Assembly: GCF_009834785.1 (NCBI RefSeq)
Contig: NZ_WUYX01000037.1
Location: 1 to 43,871, forward strand
From: Natronorubrum halalkaliphilum
GTDB taxonomy: Archaea > Halobacteriota > Halobacteria > Halobacteriales > Natrialbaceae
Length of the DNA stretch: 43,871 bases
Direction of reading: 5' to 3'
Below are positions 8,803 to 17,467 of the stretch, in pieces. Each line of letters starts with the position of its first letter. Within the stretch, counting starts at the first letter, position 1. Below the pieces are notes generated by a model. That model was not told the DNA's origin, searched no databases, and saw only the letters and a program-made list of their open reading frames with translations. Made by a program: the position numbers and the translations under genes.

Positions 8803-8820
8803 CGGGTTTGCGGCGAGATG

Positions 8821-8869
8821 TGGGTGGTGGGTGGTGGGCGATGGGCGATGGGCGATGGGCGATGGGCGG
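8821..8869. repeat. Seven tandem 7-bp units
   Basis: Seven consecutive 7-bp units are visible: TGGGTGG twice, TGGGCGA four times, then TGGGCGG. They start about 20 bases after the archease stop codon. The sequence is G-rich on the + strand with runs of three G at regular spacing, so it could form a quadruplex as well as slip during replication. Confidence 0.85.
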
Positions 8870-8928
8870 TCATCAGTGAGCGCCGAGCGGTCATCGGAAA
8901 GTGGTAAGCAGTCATCGGTAAATGGTGA
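8866..8928. repeat. Three degenerate 21-bp tandem units
   Basis: Three 21-base units begin GCGGTCATCAGTG (8866), GCGGTCATCGGAA (8887) and GCAGTCATCGGTA (8908), and run directly on from the 7-bp array. The units diverge in their second halves. The remainder of the archease-rtcB gap (8929-9092) shows nothing recognisable apart from the rtcB ribosome-binding site. Confidence 0.6.
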
Positions 8929-9092
8929 AGGGTAAGCGCTGGGCGGCCACCGGTTTTCGTTCTCGTCCCGACCGATCGCCGGTTTTCGTTTACGGCAGCG
9001 TCGAACTCGAGTCGCCACAGTCGCCGCGAGTTCGACGAGCGAAGCCAGGCCAGAGACGAACTTCTTTGACCGTTCGGACCGGAGGTTTTCGT

Positions 9093-10559
9093 ATGAGCGA
9101 ATCCACGTTCGACGCAGACGGTATCACGCTCGAGAAGGTGCGTGACTACGTCTGGGAGATCCCACAGGAAGGCGATATGCGCGTGCCGGCGCGAGTGCTC
9201 GCGAGCGAACCCCTTCTGGAGGAGATCAAGGACGACAAAACCCTCGAGCAGATCAAAAACACGACCCACCTGCCGGGAATTACCAATCACGCGATCTGTA
9301 TGCCCGACGGTCATCAGGGCTACGGGTTCCCCGTCGGTGGGGTTGGTGCACTCGACGCCGAAAACGGCTGTATTTCGCCGGGAGCGGTCGGCTATGACAT
9401 CAATTGCGGCGTTCGGATGATGCGGACGAACCTGACCTACGACGAGTTACAGGGCCGCGAAGCGGAACTCGTCGACTCCCTGTTTGCAAACGTTCCGTCG
9501 GGTCTGGGCGGCGGCGGCATCGTCGAAGCCGGGATCGACGCCGTCGACGAGATTCTCGCTCGCGGGGTCGACTGGGCCCTCGAGAACGGCCACGCCGTCG
9601 AGGAGGACCTCCTGCACTGCGAGGACGAAGGCATGCGCGAGGGCGCGGACCCGGACAAGGTCAGCCAGAAGGCGAAAGACCGTGGTAAGAACCAGATCGG
9701 CTCGCTCGGCTCGGGCAACCATTTCCTCGAGGTCCAGCGCGTCACCGACGTCTTCGATGGCGACGTGGGCGAGGCCTACGGGCTCGAGGAAGACCAGATC
9801 GTCGTCCTCATTCACTGCGGTTCTCGCGGACTGGGCCACCAGACGTGCAACGACTACCTCCGGAAGATCGAGCAGCAACATCAGGGGCTGTTGAATCAGC
9901 TGCCGGACAAGGAACTGGCCGCCGCGCCGGCGGGCTCGCAGCTCGCGGAGGACTACTACGGCGCGATGAACGCCGCGATCAACTTCGCGTGGGTCAACCG
10001 GCAGCTGATCATGCACCGCACGCGGCAGGTCTTCGAACGCGTCTTCGACCGGTCGTGGCAGGAGATGGAGATGGAGCTGCTGTACGACGTGGCGCACAAT
10101 ATCGCGAAAAAGGAAAGCCACGACGTCGGTGGCGAACAGCGGGAACTCTACGTCCACCGCAAGGGTGCGACGCGCGCGTTCCCAGCGGGTCATCCCGAAG
10201 TCCCGAAGGCCTACCGCGACGTCGGCCAGCCAGTCATCATCCCCGGCAGCATGGGCGCGGGCAGCTACGTCCTCCGGGGCGGCGAGAACTCGATGGACCT
10301 CACGTTCGGGTCGACGGCCCACGGCGCGGGCCGGCTGATGAGCCGCACGCAGGCCAAAGACGAGTTCTGGGGCGGCGACGTCCAGGACCAACTCGAGGAG
10401 CAGGAGCAGATCTACGTCAAGGCCCAGTCGGGGGCGACGGTCGCCGAGGAAGCCCCCGGCGTCTACAAGGACGTCGACGAGGTCGTCCGCGTCTCGGACG
10501 AACTCGGAATCGGCGACAAGGTCGCGCGGACGTTCCCCGTGTGCAACATCAAGGGGTAA
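9093..10559 (+). CDS. rtcB: RtcB tRNA-splicing / RNA-repair ligase
   Basis: The 488-residue protein is RtcB, the GTP- and Mn-dependent ligase that joins RNA 2',3'-cyclic phosphate or 3'-phosphate ends to 5'-OH ends, including tRNA exon halves. Visible signatures are ICMPDGHQGYGFPVGG, the metal-binding Cys in YDINCGVRMM (about residue 105), GSLGSGNHFLEVQ, LIHCGSRGLGHQ and the STAHGAGRLMSR motif, whose His at about residue 410 is the guanylylated residue in the family. ATG at 9093 is preceded by GGAGG with seven bases between. No intein is present and the length is typical. Archease lies upstream in the same direction; orc1 is convergent 62 bases downstream. Confidence 0.97.
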   Translation: MSESTFDADGITLEKVRDYVWEIPQEGDMRVPARVLASEPLLEEIKDDKTLEQIKNTTHLPGITNHAICMPDGHQGYGFPVGGVGALDAENGCISPGAVGYDINCGVRMMRTNLTYDELQGREAELVDSLFANVPSGLGGGGIVEAGIDAVDEILARGVDWALENGHAVEEDLLHCEDEGMREGADPDKVSQKAKDRGKNQIGSLGSGNHFLEVQRVTDVFDGDVGEAYGLEEDQIVVLIHCGSRGLGHQTCNDYLRKIEQQHQGLLNQLPDKELAAAPAGSQLAEDYYGAMNAAINFAWVNRQLIMHRTRQVFERVFDRSWQEMEMELLYDVAHNIAKKESHDVGGEQRELYVHRKGATRAFPAGHPEVPKAYRDVGQPVIIPGSMGAGSYVLRGGENSMDLTFGSTAHGAGRLMSRTQAKDEFWGGDVQDQLEEQEQIYVKAQSGATVAEEAPGVYKDVDEVVRVSDELGIGDKVARTFPVCNIKG

Positions 10560-10621
10560 CTGCGACGCCGGTCACGGCGCGGAAAATATCGCGATCACGA
10601 GCTGGCACACTACGGAAGGCC

Positions 10622-11995
10622 TCACGAGTCGCGGAGCGACTGACGGGCGACCGTTCGGGCGGTTTCTAGATCGAGTTCGTCGAACGTGTCGTCCTCCTCG
10701 AGGGTCTCGAGGACGGCTTCGACCGGTTCCGTGAACGTAAACATGAGGTGAACGCCGCTTTTGAACCCGCCGCTCGTCCGCTCGCTCTCGAGGACGCCGT
10801 ACGTGCCGGCCTTGTTGATGTGGCTGTTGACGGTTTCCTGCGTGTAGACGTCGCGGTCGGTGCGCTGACAGATTTCTCGATACAGCGCGTAGACCGCTGG
10901 ACTCGGAGCGGCTCCGTCGTTCACGTCGGCGACGACCGCGGCGGCGTAGAGGGAGAGCTTCTTCTGGAGGGTCATGCCGCCGACCATCTCTAACACGCGG
11001 TTCTTTACGACCGAGTCGTTGGCCGCGTGGACGTGTTGCTCGGTGACGACCGTCTCCCCGTTTCGGTTCGCTATTTCGCCCGCGTCGCGGAGCAGGTCGA
11101 TCGCTCGCCGCGCGTCGCCCTCGTTTTTCGCCCCGTAGGCCGCAACCAGTTCGATGACACCGTCGTCAAGTGCATCCTGTTTGAAGGCGTCGCGTCGGCG
11201 GTTGAGAATTTCGATGAGTTCGGTGGCGTCGTAGTCCGAGAAGTGAATTCCCGTCGGATTGTACGAGCTGTCGGTTCTGCTGTCGAGGTTCTCGCGGAAT
11301 TTGGGATGGTTGGTGATCACGACCGTCGAGACGAGGGTGTCGACGTGCTGTTCGGCCATCACTCGACTCAGGCTATAGAGCAGTCGAGAGTACGCGGGTT
11401 CGTCCTCACCGACGCGGCCGGTGAGCGCGTCGATCTCGTCGAGAACGAACACGAGCGCGTCGAAGTGGCGGTCGACGATCTCGTAGAGTCGAACGTATTT
11501 CGCGTCCGTAGAGACGCCTTTTCGTGGAATGTCCCACGCGACGCCCGCTTTGCTCGCGGTCTGATGCCCGAGTTTCCAGACGGCGCGATCCAGCGAGTGC
11601 GACTCCATCGTCTTGAAGTTCACGGCGACGAAGTCGAAGGCGATCTCGTTCTGCGTGGCGCGTTCTTTCACTTTCTCGGCGACCGCTTTCACGGTGAGGC
11701 TCTTCCCGGTGCCGCTCGGACCGTACAGCAAGAGATCCGGCGGTCGTTCGCCGTCGAGGGTGTCCCGAAACGCGCGCGCTTCGGCCGCCAGTTGTTCGTC
11801 GCGGCCGTAGATCCGGTTGTGATCGACGATCGTGTTCGAGTCGACGAGTTGCTTGTTCTCGAAGACGGTTTTCCGCTCGCCGTCGAGGATGCTATCGACG
11901 ATAGACGATTCGGGAGAGCGGGTCGTGCCGTCGTCTTCGTCCCCGTCCTCGTGTCCGTCTCCGTCTTCTCGAGCGGACGATAGCTCGTGGTCCAT
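10622..11995 (-). CDS. Orc1/Cdc6-family replication initiator
   Basis: This protein of about 457 residues is an archaeal Orc1/Cdc6 AAA+ initiator, which binds origin repeats and loads MCM. Walker A is GPSGTGKS at about 92-99 and Walker B FVLDEID at about 183-189. A sensor-1-like VVITNHPKF follows, and a C-terminal winged-helix region begins near residue 330. The first 30 residues are acidic and probably disordered. ATG at 11995 is chosen; a GTG three codons earlier is possible. Upstream lies a large array of repeats (12024-12595), one copy of which adjoins the likely TATA element. Haloarchaea carry many Orc paralogues, each often beside its own origin, so this one probably acts on the adjoining array. 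Confidence 0.95.
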   Translation of the reverse strand: MDHELSSAREDGDGHEDGDEDDGTTRSPESSIVDSILDGERKTVFENKQLVDSNTIVDHNRIYGRDEQLAAEARAFRDTLDGERPPDLLLYGPSGTGKSLTVKAVAEKVKERATQNEIAFDFVAVNFKTMESHSLDRAVWKLGHQTASKAGVAWDIPRKGVSTDAKYVRLYEIVDRHFDALVFVLDEIDALTGRVGEDEPAYSRLLYSLSRVMAEQHVDTLVSTVVITNHPKFRENLDSRTDSSYNPTGIHFSDYDATELIEILNRRRDAFKQDALDDGVIELVAAYGAKNEGDARRAIDLLRDAGEIANRNGETVVTEQHVHAANDSVVKNRVLEMVGGMTLQKKLSLYAAAVVADVNDGAAPSPAVYALYREICQRTDRDVYTQETVNSHINKAGTYGVLESERTSGGFKSGVHLMFTFTEPVEAVLETLEEDDTFDELDLETARTVARQSLRDS

Positions 11996-12023
11996 TATCG
12001 ACACTGTTCACGAATCTGCAATA

Positions 12024-12595
12024 CCTCTTTCGAAATGAGCGACCTGCAGTCGTAATGAAGGGTCCGTGGTCGAAATGAACCCGCGATTTCGGCGGCGGCG
12101 TCGTGAACGACTGCCGAAATGAAGGGACCGTTGTCGAAATGAATCTCGGGATTCGATCGTCGCCGGATCGATGGGGTGATTGACCGTAATCGAAATGAAG
12201 ACACTGTGACCGGAATGAAACACGGCCAGACCGTTGTCGAAATGAAGACACCGTTATCGAAGTGAAGGGGCTGTGTCGGACGGAAAGGCACCGTCGTCGA
12301 AGTGAAGACGCCGTCACCGAAATGAACTCCGGGACCGGAGAGAACCGACGATCGAGCGGGACCGTTCTCACACCGTAATCGAAATGAAACCGAAAACGAG
12401 AGGGGGACCCGTGGCGGGAGACGAGGACCGTTGTCGAAATGAATTGTCAAGCGATGGGGTTGCGAACTGCCCCTTCCGGCTTCTACGGTCCGTATGGCTC
12501 CGAAAACAGATTTTAGCGGACAGGTTTCATTTCGATTGCGGTGTGAGAGTGATACTCTCTAGATACTCTTTCAATGAATTTCATTTCGAATACAG
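12024..12595. repeat. Array of about 16 copies of a 16-bp element upstream of orc1/cdc6: candidate origin or Orc-binding array
   Basis: The consensus is CCGTNNTCGAAATGAA. Forward copies are centred on the starts 12024, 12043, 12064, 12110 (short), 12128, 12184, 12203, 12231, 12251, 12271 (degenerate), 12291, 12311, 12373 and 12428. Two inverted copies lie at 12526-12541 and 12580-12595. The five copies from 12231 to 12311 begin exactly 20 bases apart. The stretch 12540-12595 is AT-richer than the rest. No gene is convincing here; frames that stay open do so because the repeat unit does. Position beside an orc1/cdc6 gene suggests replication initiation or autoregulation. Confidence 0.75.
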
Positions 12596-12665
12596 TGTGA
12601 GGGACCGTTCCGCTCCTGACTCGACTCCGATCGGATCGTCCACCGTCTACTTCAACCACTCCCCT

Positions 12666-12881
12666 TTATTTCAATCGATACGGGTTATCATCGCTTTCGT
12701 CGCCCTCCTCGTCTTCGCTCTCGTAGGGCTTCCGGGCCGTAATCGTCACCGTCGCTTCGGGGTCGTCTTCGTCCGACCACGGGCTATCGTAGGCCGAAAT
12801 CTCGAGGTCGGTGATATCCCACCCTTCCTCCTCGATGAGTTCTACGAGGCGGCGCTGATCGTCGAGCATATCCTCATCCAT
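12666..12881 (-). CDS. Small acidic haloarchaeal protein of unknown function
   Basis: This 71-residue protein has no function I can name. The N-terminal half (DDQRRLVELIEEEGWDITDLEISAYDSPW) looks like a helix followed by strands, and the middle DPEATVTITARKPYE looks like a beta strand pair, so a compact folded domain is likely. The C-terminal tail is very acidic. The codon and residue bias fits the neighbours, and the frame ends just before the repeat-rich region. It lies 64 bases downstream of the HTH-10 regulator on the same strand and could be co-transcribed. Confidence 0.6.
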   Translation of the reverse strand: MDEDMLDDQRRLVELIEEEGWDITDLEISAYDSPWSDEDDPEATVTITARKPYESEDEEGDESDDNPYRLK

Positions 12882-12945
12882 ACGAACCCGTTCGAGCGTG
12901 ATCCGGGTAGTTCTTCCGCCGGCTGACGCGACGTCTCAGGAGAGA

Positions 12946-13617
12946 TTACCCGTTTCCGGCGTCGTCAGTCCCGATATCGATGGCTTCCTCGACGAGCGAG
13001 CGGTGGGCCCGTCGGAGCCGTTCGGACAAAGCCTGATGCGCGATGTCGAGTTCGTCCGAGAGATTTTCCATGTCCATGTCGCGAGGGATCTGGTAGTAGC
13101 CTCGCTCCAGGGCTTCGACCAGCGTCTCGTACTGGGCGTCTGTCAGCCCGTACTGACCGTGCCGGTCGTCCTCCATCCGATGGATCTTCTGGATTTCGAT
13201 CGTCAGTCCCTGATCGGTCGCGAACTCGTACGTACTCGAGAGCGACTCCCGCTCCGGAAAGAGCACCCGAAATCGCCACCGTCGCCCCTCGACGCTCGCG
13301 TCCAGCACCGTCGCTTTCTCCTCGGTCAGCAGGTGAATCATGACGGTCACATTGTCGACCCAGTTCAGCCGATAGAGTCGCTCATCGTCCAGATCGGTCA
13401 GAAGTTCACAGTCTTCGACGCTGGAATCGTCTTCGAGAAGATCGTCGACCTCGGCGAGCGTCGACTCGTCGCCGGCGAACCAGACGTAAGGCATGACGTG
13501 GTCCGGATCGTACGCGACGACGCGTTCGATTTCGACGGCGAGGTCGCCGACGGCCTCGAGCGTCTGCCAGAGTGCAAACTCGTTCGCGGGGACGGTCAGC
13601 TCGGCGATGGTGCTCAT
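12946..13617 (-). CDS. HTH-10 (Bat-like) family transcription regulator
   Basis: The 223-residue protein fits the bacterioopsin-activator (HTH-10) regulators that are abundant in haloarchaea. Residues 1-150 form the variable sensor-like part seen in this group. The C-terminal about 55 residues (LTDAQYETLVEALERGYYQIPRD, then LSDELDIAHQALSERLRRAH) make the helix-turn-helix. ATG at 13617 is chosen over an ATG five codons upstream because the family usually begins MSTI-like. It is divergent from moaA across about 190 bases, so it might control moaA or itself, but no operator was identified. The signal sensed is unknown. Confidence 0.85.
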   Translation of the reverse strand: MSTIAELTVPANEFALWQTLEAVGDLAVEIERVVAYDPDHVMPYVWFAGDESTLAEVDDLLEDDSSVEDCELLTDLDDERLYRLNWVDNVTVMIHLLTEEKATVLDASVEGRRWRFRVLFPERESLSSTYEFATDQGLTIEIQKIHRMEDDRHGQYGLTDAQYETLVEALERGYYQIPRDMDMENLSDELDIAHQALSERLRRAHRSLVEEAIDIGTDDAGNG

Positions 13618-13777
13618 ACCGGTGTCCACCACGTCTATCTACAAGAGTAATCGACCCGAACAGCTAGCGGTCCGACCTGTTTGGAGCGGGAGGCCACCGC
13701 GGCGTTCCCAGTCGTGTTTGCGATCCAACCGAAGCCGCAACCGAAACCGGTTACGAAGGGGTGGAAACACCCGGCGT

Positions 13778-13785
13778 GTTTAAGC
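13778..13785 (+). promoter_or_regulatory. TATA-like element of moaA
   Basis: GTTTAAGC lies about 25-31 bases before the moaA ATG, the position expected for a leaderless haloarchaeal transcript. Confidence 0.55.
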
Positions 13786-13808
13786 GGATCCGACCGCAAT
13801 CGTGTGGT

Positions 13809-14798
13809 ATGCTCACCGACGAGTTCGGGCGGGAGGTAACCGGGGTTCGGGTTTCCCTCACCGATCGGTGTAATTTCGACTGTGTCTACTGCCACAACGA
13901 AGGACTGGGCGATACCCGTGGGCCGATGGATCCACAGGACGACGAGATGTCGACCGACGACGTCGTCACGTTTCTCGAGGTCGCCGCCGAGTTCGACGTC
14001 GATGCGGTCAAGTTCACCGGCGGCGAGCCGATGCTTCGCCAGGATCTCACGGAGATTATCGAGCGAACGCCGGATCAGATGGAGGTCTCCCTGACGACCA
14101 ACGGTACCTTCCTCCCCGGACGCGCGGAGGACCTCGTCGACGCCGGACTCGATCGGGTCAACGTCTCCCAGGACGCCCTCGATGCGGAGGACTTCGCCGC
14201 CGTTACGAAAAGCGGCGCTTACGACAAGGTTCTGGAAGGCGTCGACGCCGCCCTCGAGGCCGGTCTCGATCCGGTCAAGCTCAACATGGTCGTCTTCGAG
14301 CACACCGCGGGCTACGTGCCCGAGATGGTCGACCACGTCGCCGAAAACGAGGGGCTGCAACTCCAGCTGATCGAATACATGCCCGAACTGACCGGCAAGC
14401 CCGAGTGGAACATCGACATCCAGCGGGTCCACGACTGGCTGGCCGAGCAGGCCGACGAGATCGAACACCGCGAGATGCACGACCGGAAGCGCTACTGGGT
14501 GAGCGGAGACGACGGTACCGGCCGCGGAATGGTCGAGATCGTCGACCCCGTCGAGAACCCGACGTTCTGTGCGAACTGCCACCGGGTCCGGGTCACCCAC
14601 GAAGGATATCTAAAAGGCTGTCTCAACCGAAACGACGACCTCAAACCGATGGGAGAGATGACCAAACCAGAAATTCGGGCGGCGTTCCGCGAGGTCGTCG
14701 CGAACCGAGTCCCCTATTACGGCGAGTACATGATCAAAAACGGCGACGGCGAGTGGGAAGTCAACGACGAGTACATCGAAGAGTACGCCGAGATCTGA
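13809..14798 (+). CDS. moaA: GTP 3',8-cyclase MoaA (molybdenum cofactor step 1)
   Basis: The 329-residue radical SAM enzyme converts GTP to 3',8-cyclo-GTP, the first step of molybdopterin synthesis. The SAM-binding cluster motif CNFDCVYC gives Cys 21, 25 and 28. A second C-terminal cluster is formed by [30 protein letters not shown] and SLTTNGTFL are the usual TIM-barrel signatures. The C-terminus ends in Tyr-Ala-Glu-Ile without the Gly-Gly tail known to matter in some bacterial MoaA proteins. ATG at 13809 has a TATA-like box at the leaderless distance; the upstream in-frame extension has no family match. No other mo genes are nearby. Confidence 0.95.
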   Translation: MLTDEFGREVTGVRVSLTDRCNFDCVYCHNEGLGDTRGPMDPQDDEMSTDDVVTFLEVAAEFDVDAVKFTGGEPMLRQDLTEIIERTPDQMEVSLTTNGTFLPGRAEDLVDAGLDRVNVSQDALDAEDFAAVTKSGAYDKVLEGVDAALEAGLDPVKLNMVVFEHTAGYVPEMVDHVAENEGLQLQLIEYMPELTGKPEWNIDIQRVHDWLAEQADEIEHREMHDRKRYWVSGDDGTGRGMVEIVDPVENPTFCANCHRVRVTHEGYLKGCLNRNDDLKPMGEMTKPEIRAAFREVVANRVPYYGEYMIKNGDGEWEVNDEYIEEYAEI

Positions 14799-14912
14799 TT
14801 CGCGAACCGCAGGTCCGCGTTCCCCGTTTCGTCTTTGGATTTCGAGTTCCGTCTTCCGTCCTTCGAATTCCCGTTTTGAATACCGTTTCCGTCGCTCTCG
14901 CCCTCTCGAGAG

Positions 14913-15458
14913 TCAGCTCCCGCTCCAGTTCGCGGATCGCCCGCGCTGTGTGCCGAGTCCGATCGTAATCAGGACAGCTGCCAGCAACAGTAACACGGCC
15001 GCAGCAACCGGTTGTCCGCCACCTGCAACGACGTACACCGCGTAGCCGACGGTTCCAGACAACAGGCCGACCAGCAAACTCGAGACGATCTGGACGGCCT
15101 CGAGTCGAGCGGTTCGGCTCTCCCGACCGAGTTGTTCGCCGAGATCGACGGCACTGTGGCCGAGATCCCACGCGATCACGGTCGCGATGGTTCCGATAAC
15201 GGTCGGTTCGACCGCGGTCTGTTCGAGTCCGCCGACGACGACGCCGATGAAGAGAACGACGGCTCCCACATCGAGCGCCGTCGGCAGCCCCCGAACGACG
15301 CCGGCCGCGAGGCAGACGGCTCCGAGCAGGCCGAACGCGAGCGCGCTGTCGGCGCCGGCGCCGATAGCCAGAACAGCCGCGAGGACGGCCGCGATCGTCG
15401 CCGCGCTCAGGACGACGGTGGGTCGACGCGTAATCGTCTCGTCGTCGGTCCCGGTCAT
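14913..15458 (-). CDS. Polytopic membrane protein of the DUF58 operon (DUF7519-like)
   Basis: This 181-residue protein has about five or six hydrophobic segments (residues 14-32, 36-50, 55-72, 80-95, 120-140 and 145-168) with few charged residues between them, so it is an integral membrane protein. I relate it from memory to the haloarchaeal DUF7519 group that closes DUF58 operons; the biochemical role is unknown. The start ATG overlaps the stop of the DUF58 gene by four bases, so it is the last gene of the three-gene operon. It is convergent with moaA. Confidence 0.7.
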   Translation of the reverse strand: MTGTDDETITRRPTVVLSAATIAAVLAAVLAIGAGADSALAFGLLGAVCLAAGVVRGLPTALDVGAVVLFIGVVVGGLEQTAVEPTVIGTIATVIAWDLGHSAVDLGEQLGRESRTARLEAVQIVSSLLVGLLSGTVGYAVYVVAGGGQPVAAAVLLLLAAVLITIGLGTQRGRSANWSGS

Positions 15459-17467
15459 CGGCGCACACCCGCGTGTCGTGCTATGGCCGTATCCAGCGAT
15501 TCGTCGTCGGGCCAGTCGATGACCGGAATGCCCGCACGCTGAAGGTCGGTTCGACGGACGTTCCGGGCGACGCGGGCCAGTTGCTGTCCGGCGGTTCGGT
15601 CCGCCGTCGGATCGGGACTGATAACGGTTACCGGGTGGCCACGGGCCTCGAGCCGGCGAGCGATATCGCCGCCGACGGAGTCGGACAACGGGGTCAGCAG
15701 AATAATCTGACTGTCGTCGGAGAGGCGACGTCTGAGCGACCGCAGTTGCCGTCGCCACTGACACGCCGAACTCGGCGGGAGCGTAGAGAACTGGGGGTGG
15801 GTCGCGAGCAGGTTTCGAAACTGCAGTTCGTGGTGGCGACCGGACGCCGGCGGGAGCCAGCACTGCTCGGCGTCCGAAGACTCCTCCCGTCCGCCGTCGC
15901 GAGCGACCGGGCCGAGCGCGGCGAGGCCGACCGTCTCGCCCGTCGCGAGCAGGGCCGTTCCGATCCGTCCCGCGGCGTCGACGGATCGATCGACGGCGTG
16001 GGTTGCGTCGGGGTCCGGTGCACAGTAGGTTGCCAGTCGCGCATCGACCAGTACGACTACGCGGGCCGTCCGTTCCTCGTGAAATTCGAGGGTGGCGAGA
16101 TCGCCGGTCTTCGCGTGCCGGTTCCAGTCGATCCTGCTGAGCGGGTCGCTCTTGCGATACTCTCGGACGGAGTGAATGGTCGTCCCGGAGCCGCCGTCGG
16201 CCGTCTGGACGCGGCCGGCGAACGACGTCGTCGCCGACCGGATCGGAACGTCGGTAGCCAGCGGCTGCAGCGACGGCTCACAGACGACCGTCGTCTCGGT
16301 GTCGACGAGGAACTCTCGCTCCACCGATCGTGAGAGGTCGCGGGCGATCGCGATCGCGGGATCGAACGCGTGGGTCCCCCGACGGGCCGTCACCGTGTAC
16401 TCGAGCGTGACGGATTCGCCGGGTCGAAGCGCGGTCCCGAGCCGACTCGAGCCCTCGGTGACGGCCATGTCCGCGGGCACGCCGTCGACGAACCGCAGGT
16501 CGGGAACGAACGACCCGCTCTCGTTCGTCAGCGTCACGGTAACGTCGATTTCGTCGCCCGGTTCGGGGTCGTCGTCGCTCAGCGTTCGGTCGAGGGATAG
16601 CTCGAGTTCCGGGGGGTCGAATGCGCGAGCGAAGCCGGCGTAGCCGACGCCTACGACGCCGGCGAGGACGATAGCCGGGGAGTCAGCGACGGCTCCGATA
16701 CCGACGGCGAGCAGTGCGACGGCCCCGATCCCGGTCCAATGCTCGGTCAAGCGTCGGCGGTGAGCTTCGATGCCGTCGACCGCGGTTGTCGTCGTTCGCG
16801 TCCGGGACTGAGCGTTTGCCGTAGGGCCGGGACGGCTGAATCCGCCACGCAGGTCGTCCGGCTCAGGATCGTACTCGGGAAGCGATTGGCGGTCGATTTC
16901 GGTACGTTCTCCGTCGTCGCCGACCGCGACGATGGCGGCGACCGCGTGTCGGATGCCGGACTGGAACGGCGTGTTTCCGGCCGGAGTGACGACCGCTGCG
17001 AGTCGCGTCCGAAGCGAGCGGGCGGGCGGTTCGACGCTGTCGGAGAGAAATGCGGCCGCGACCCGGTCGTCGGTCCAGGTGCCGTTTTCGATGCGGCGAG
17101 TGGCGTCCTCGACCGAGTCTCCCTCGAAGCGGGTGAGGACGGCGACCGCGGCTCCCCGAAGGCCGCTTCGCAGGCGGCGGCTACTGGCGGTGTGGCCGGC
17201 TGTCACCGCCCGGAACTCGTCGACCGTTCCGGAAAGCGAGCGGCCGGGAACGGGGACGGATCCCCGTCGCTCGGGATCGGGCGTTCCGAAACGGGTTCGG
17301 ACGCCGTGTCCGCGCGAGAGCGCTGACAACGCGACCACGAGCGCGACTAAGCCGATGACAACGATTGTCGGCCGGGTAACGGCGATCTCGACGACGCCCG
17401 CGACGACGGCGATCGCCACCAGGAAGGCCGCGGTTCCGAGCAGGACGGCAACGCGGCGGGTGTTCAC
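15455..17467 (-). CDS. DUF58 protein with an N-terminal membrane domain (probable fusion)
   Basis: The 670-residue protein has two parts. Residues 1-180 have two membrane segments (about 8-28 and 33-50) and a soluble tail (SVEDATRRIENGTWTDDRVAAAFL), resembling the separate small membrane protein (DUF7269) that usually precedes DUF58 in haloarchaea. From about 235 a second pair of membrane segments leads into the DUF58 protein, with a conserved-repeat-like beta domain (ELSLDRTLSDDDPEPGDEIDV) and the diagnostic SVREYRKSDPLSRIDWNRHA at about 435-455, followed by a von Willebrand-like domain. DUF58 proteins are linked with MoxR ATPases in envelope-related complexes; no MoxR is here. The gene overlaps both neighbours by four bases. 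Confidence 0.85.
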   Translation of the reverse strand: MNTRRVAVLLGTAAFLVAIAVVAGVVEIAVTRPTIVVIGLVALVVALSALSRGHGVRTRFGTPDPERRGSVPVPGRSLSGTVDEFRAVTAGHTASSRRLRSGLRGAAVAVLTRFEGDSVEDATRRIENGTWTDDRVAAAFLSDSVEPPARSLRTRLAAVVTPAGNTPFQSGIRHAVAAIVAVGDDGERTEIDRQSLPEYDPEPDDLRGGFSRPGPTANAQSRTRTTTTAVDGIEAHRRRLTEHWTGIGAVALLAVGIGAVADSPAIVLAGVVGVGYAGFARAFDPPELELSLDRTLSDDDPEPGDEIDVTVTLTNESGSFVPDLRFVDGVPADMAVTEGSSRLGTALRPGESVTLEYTVTARRGTHAFDPAIAIARDLSRSVEREFLVDTETTVVCEPSLQPLATDVPIRSATTSFAGRVQTADGGSGTTIHSVREYRKSDPLSRIDWNRHAKTGDLATLEFHEERTARVVVLVDARLATYCAPDPDATHAVDRSVDAAGRIGTALLATGETVGLAALGPVARDGGREESSDAEQCWLPPASGRHHELQFRNLLATHPQFSTLPPSSACQWRRQLRSLRRRLSDDSQIILLTPLSDSVGGDIARRLEARGHPVTVISPDPTADRTAGQQLARVARNVRRTDLQRAGIPVIDWPDDESLDTAIARHAGVRR

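Noticed and set aside
9447-10391. Long open frame antisense to rtcB
   Set aside because: Shadow of a highly conserved gene, with no motif of its own.
11892-12450. Reverse-strand open frames across the orc1 upstream repeats, encoding repeated Phe-Ile-Ser-Thr-Thr-Val-like units
   Set aside because: The periodic peptide is only the translation of the DNA repeat; spacing of units changes frame and there is no start context or family.
12024-12595. CRISPR array
   Set aside because: The units are 16 bases with variable short gaps, include inverted copies and tolerate many mismatches; no cas genes are near.
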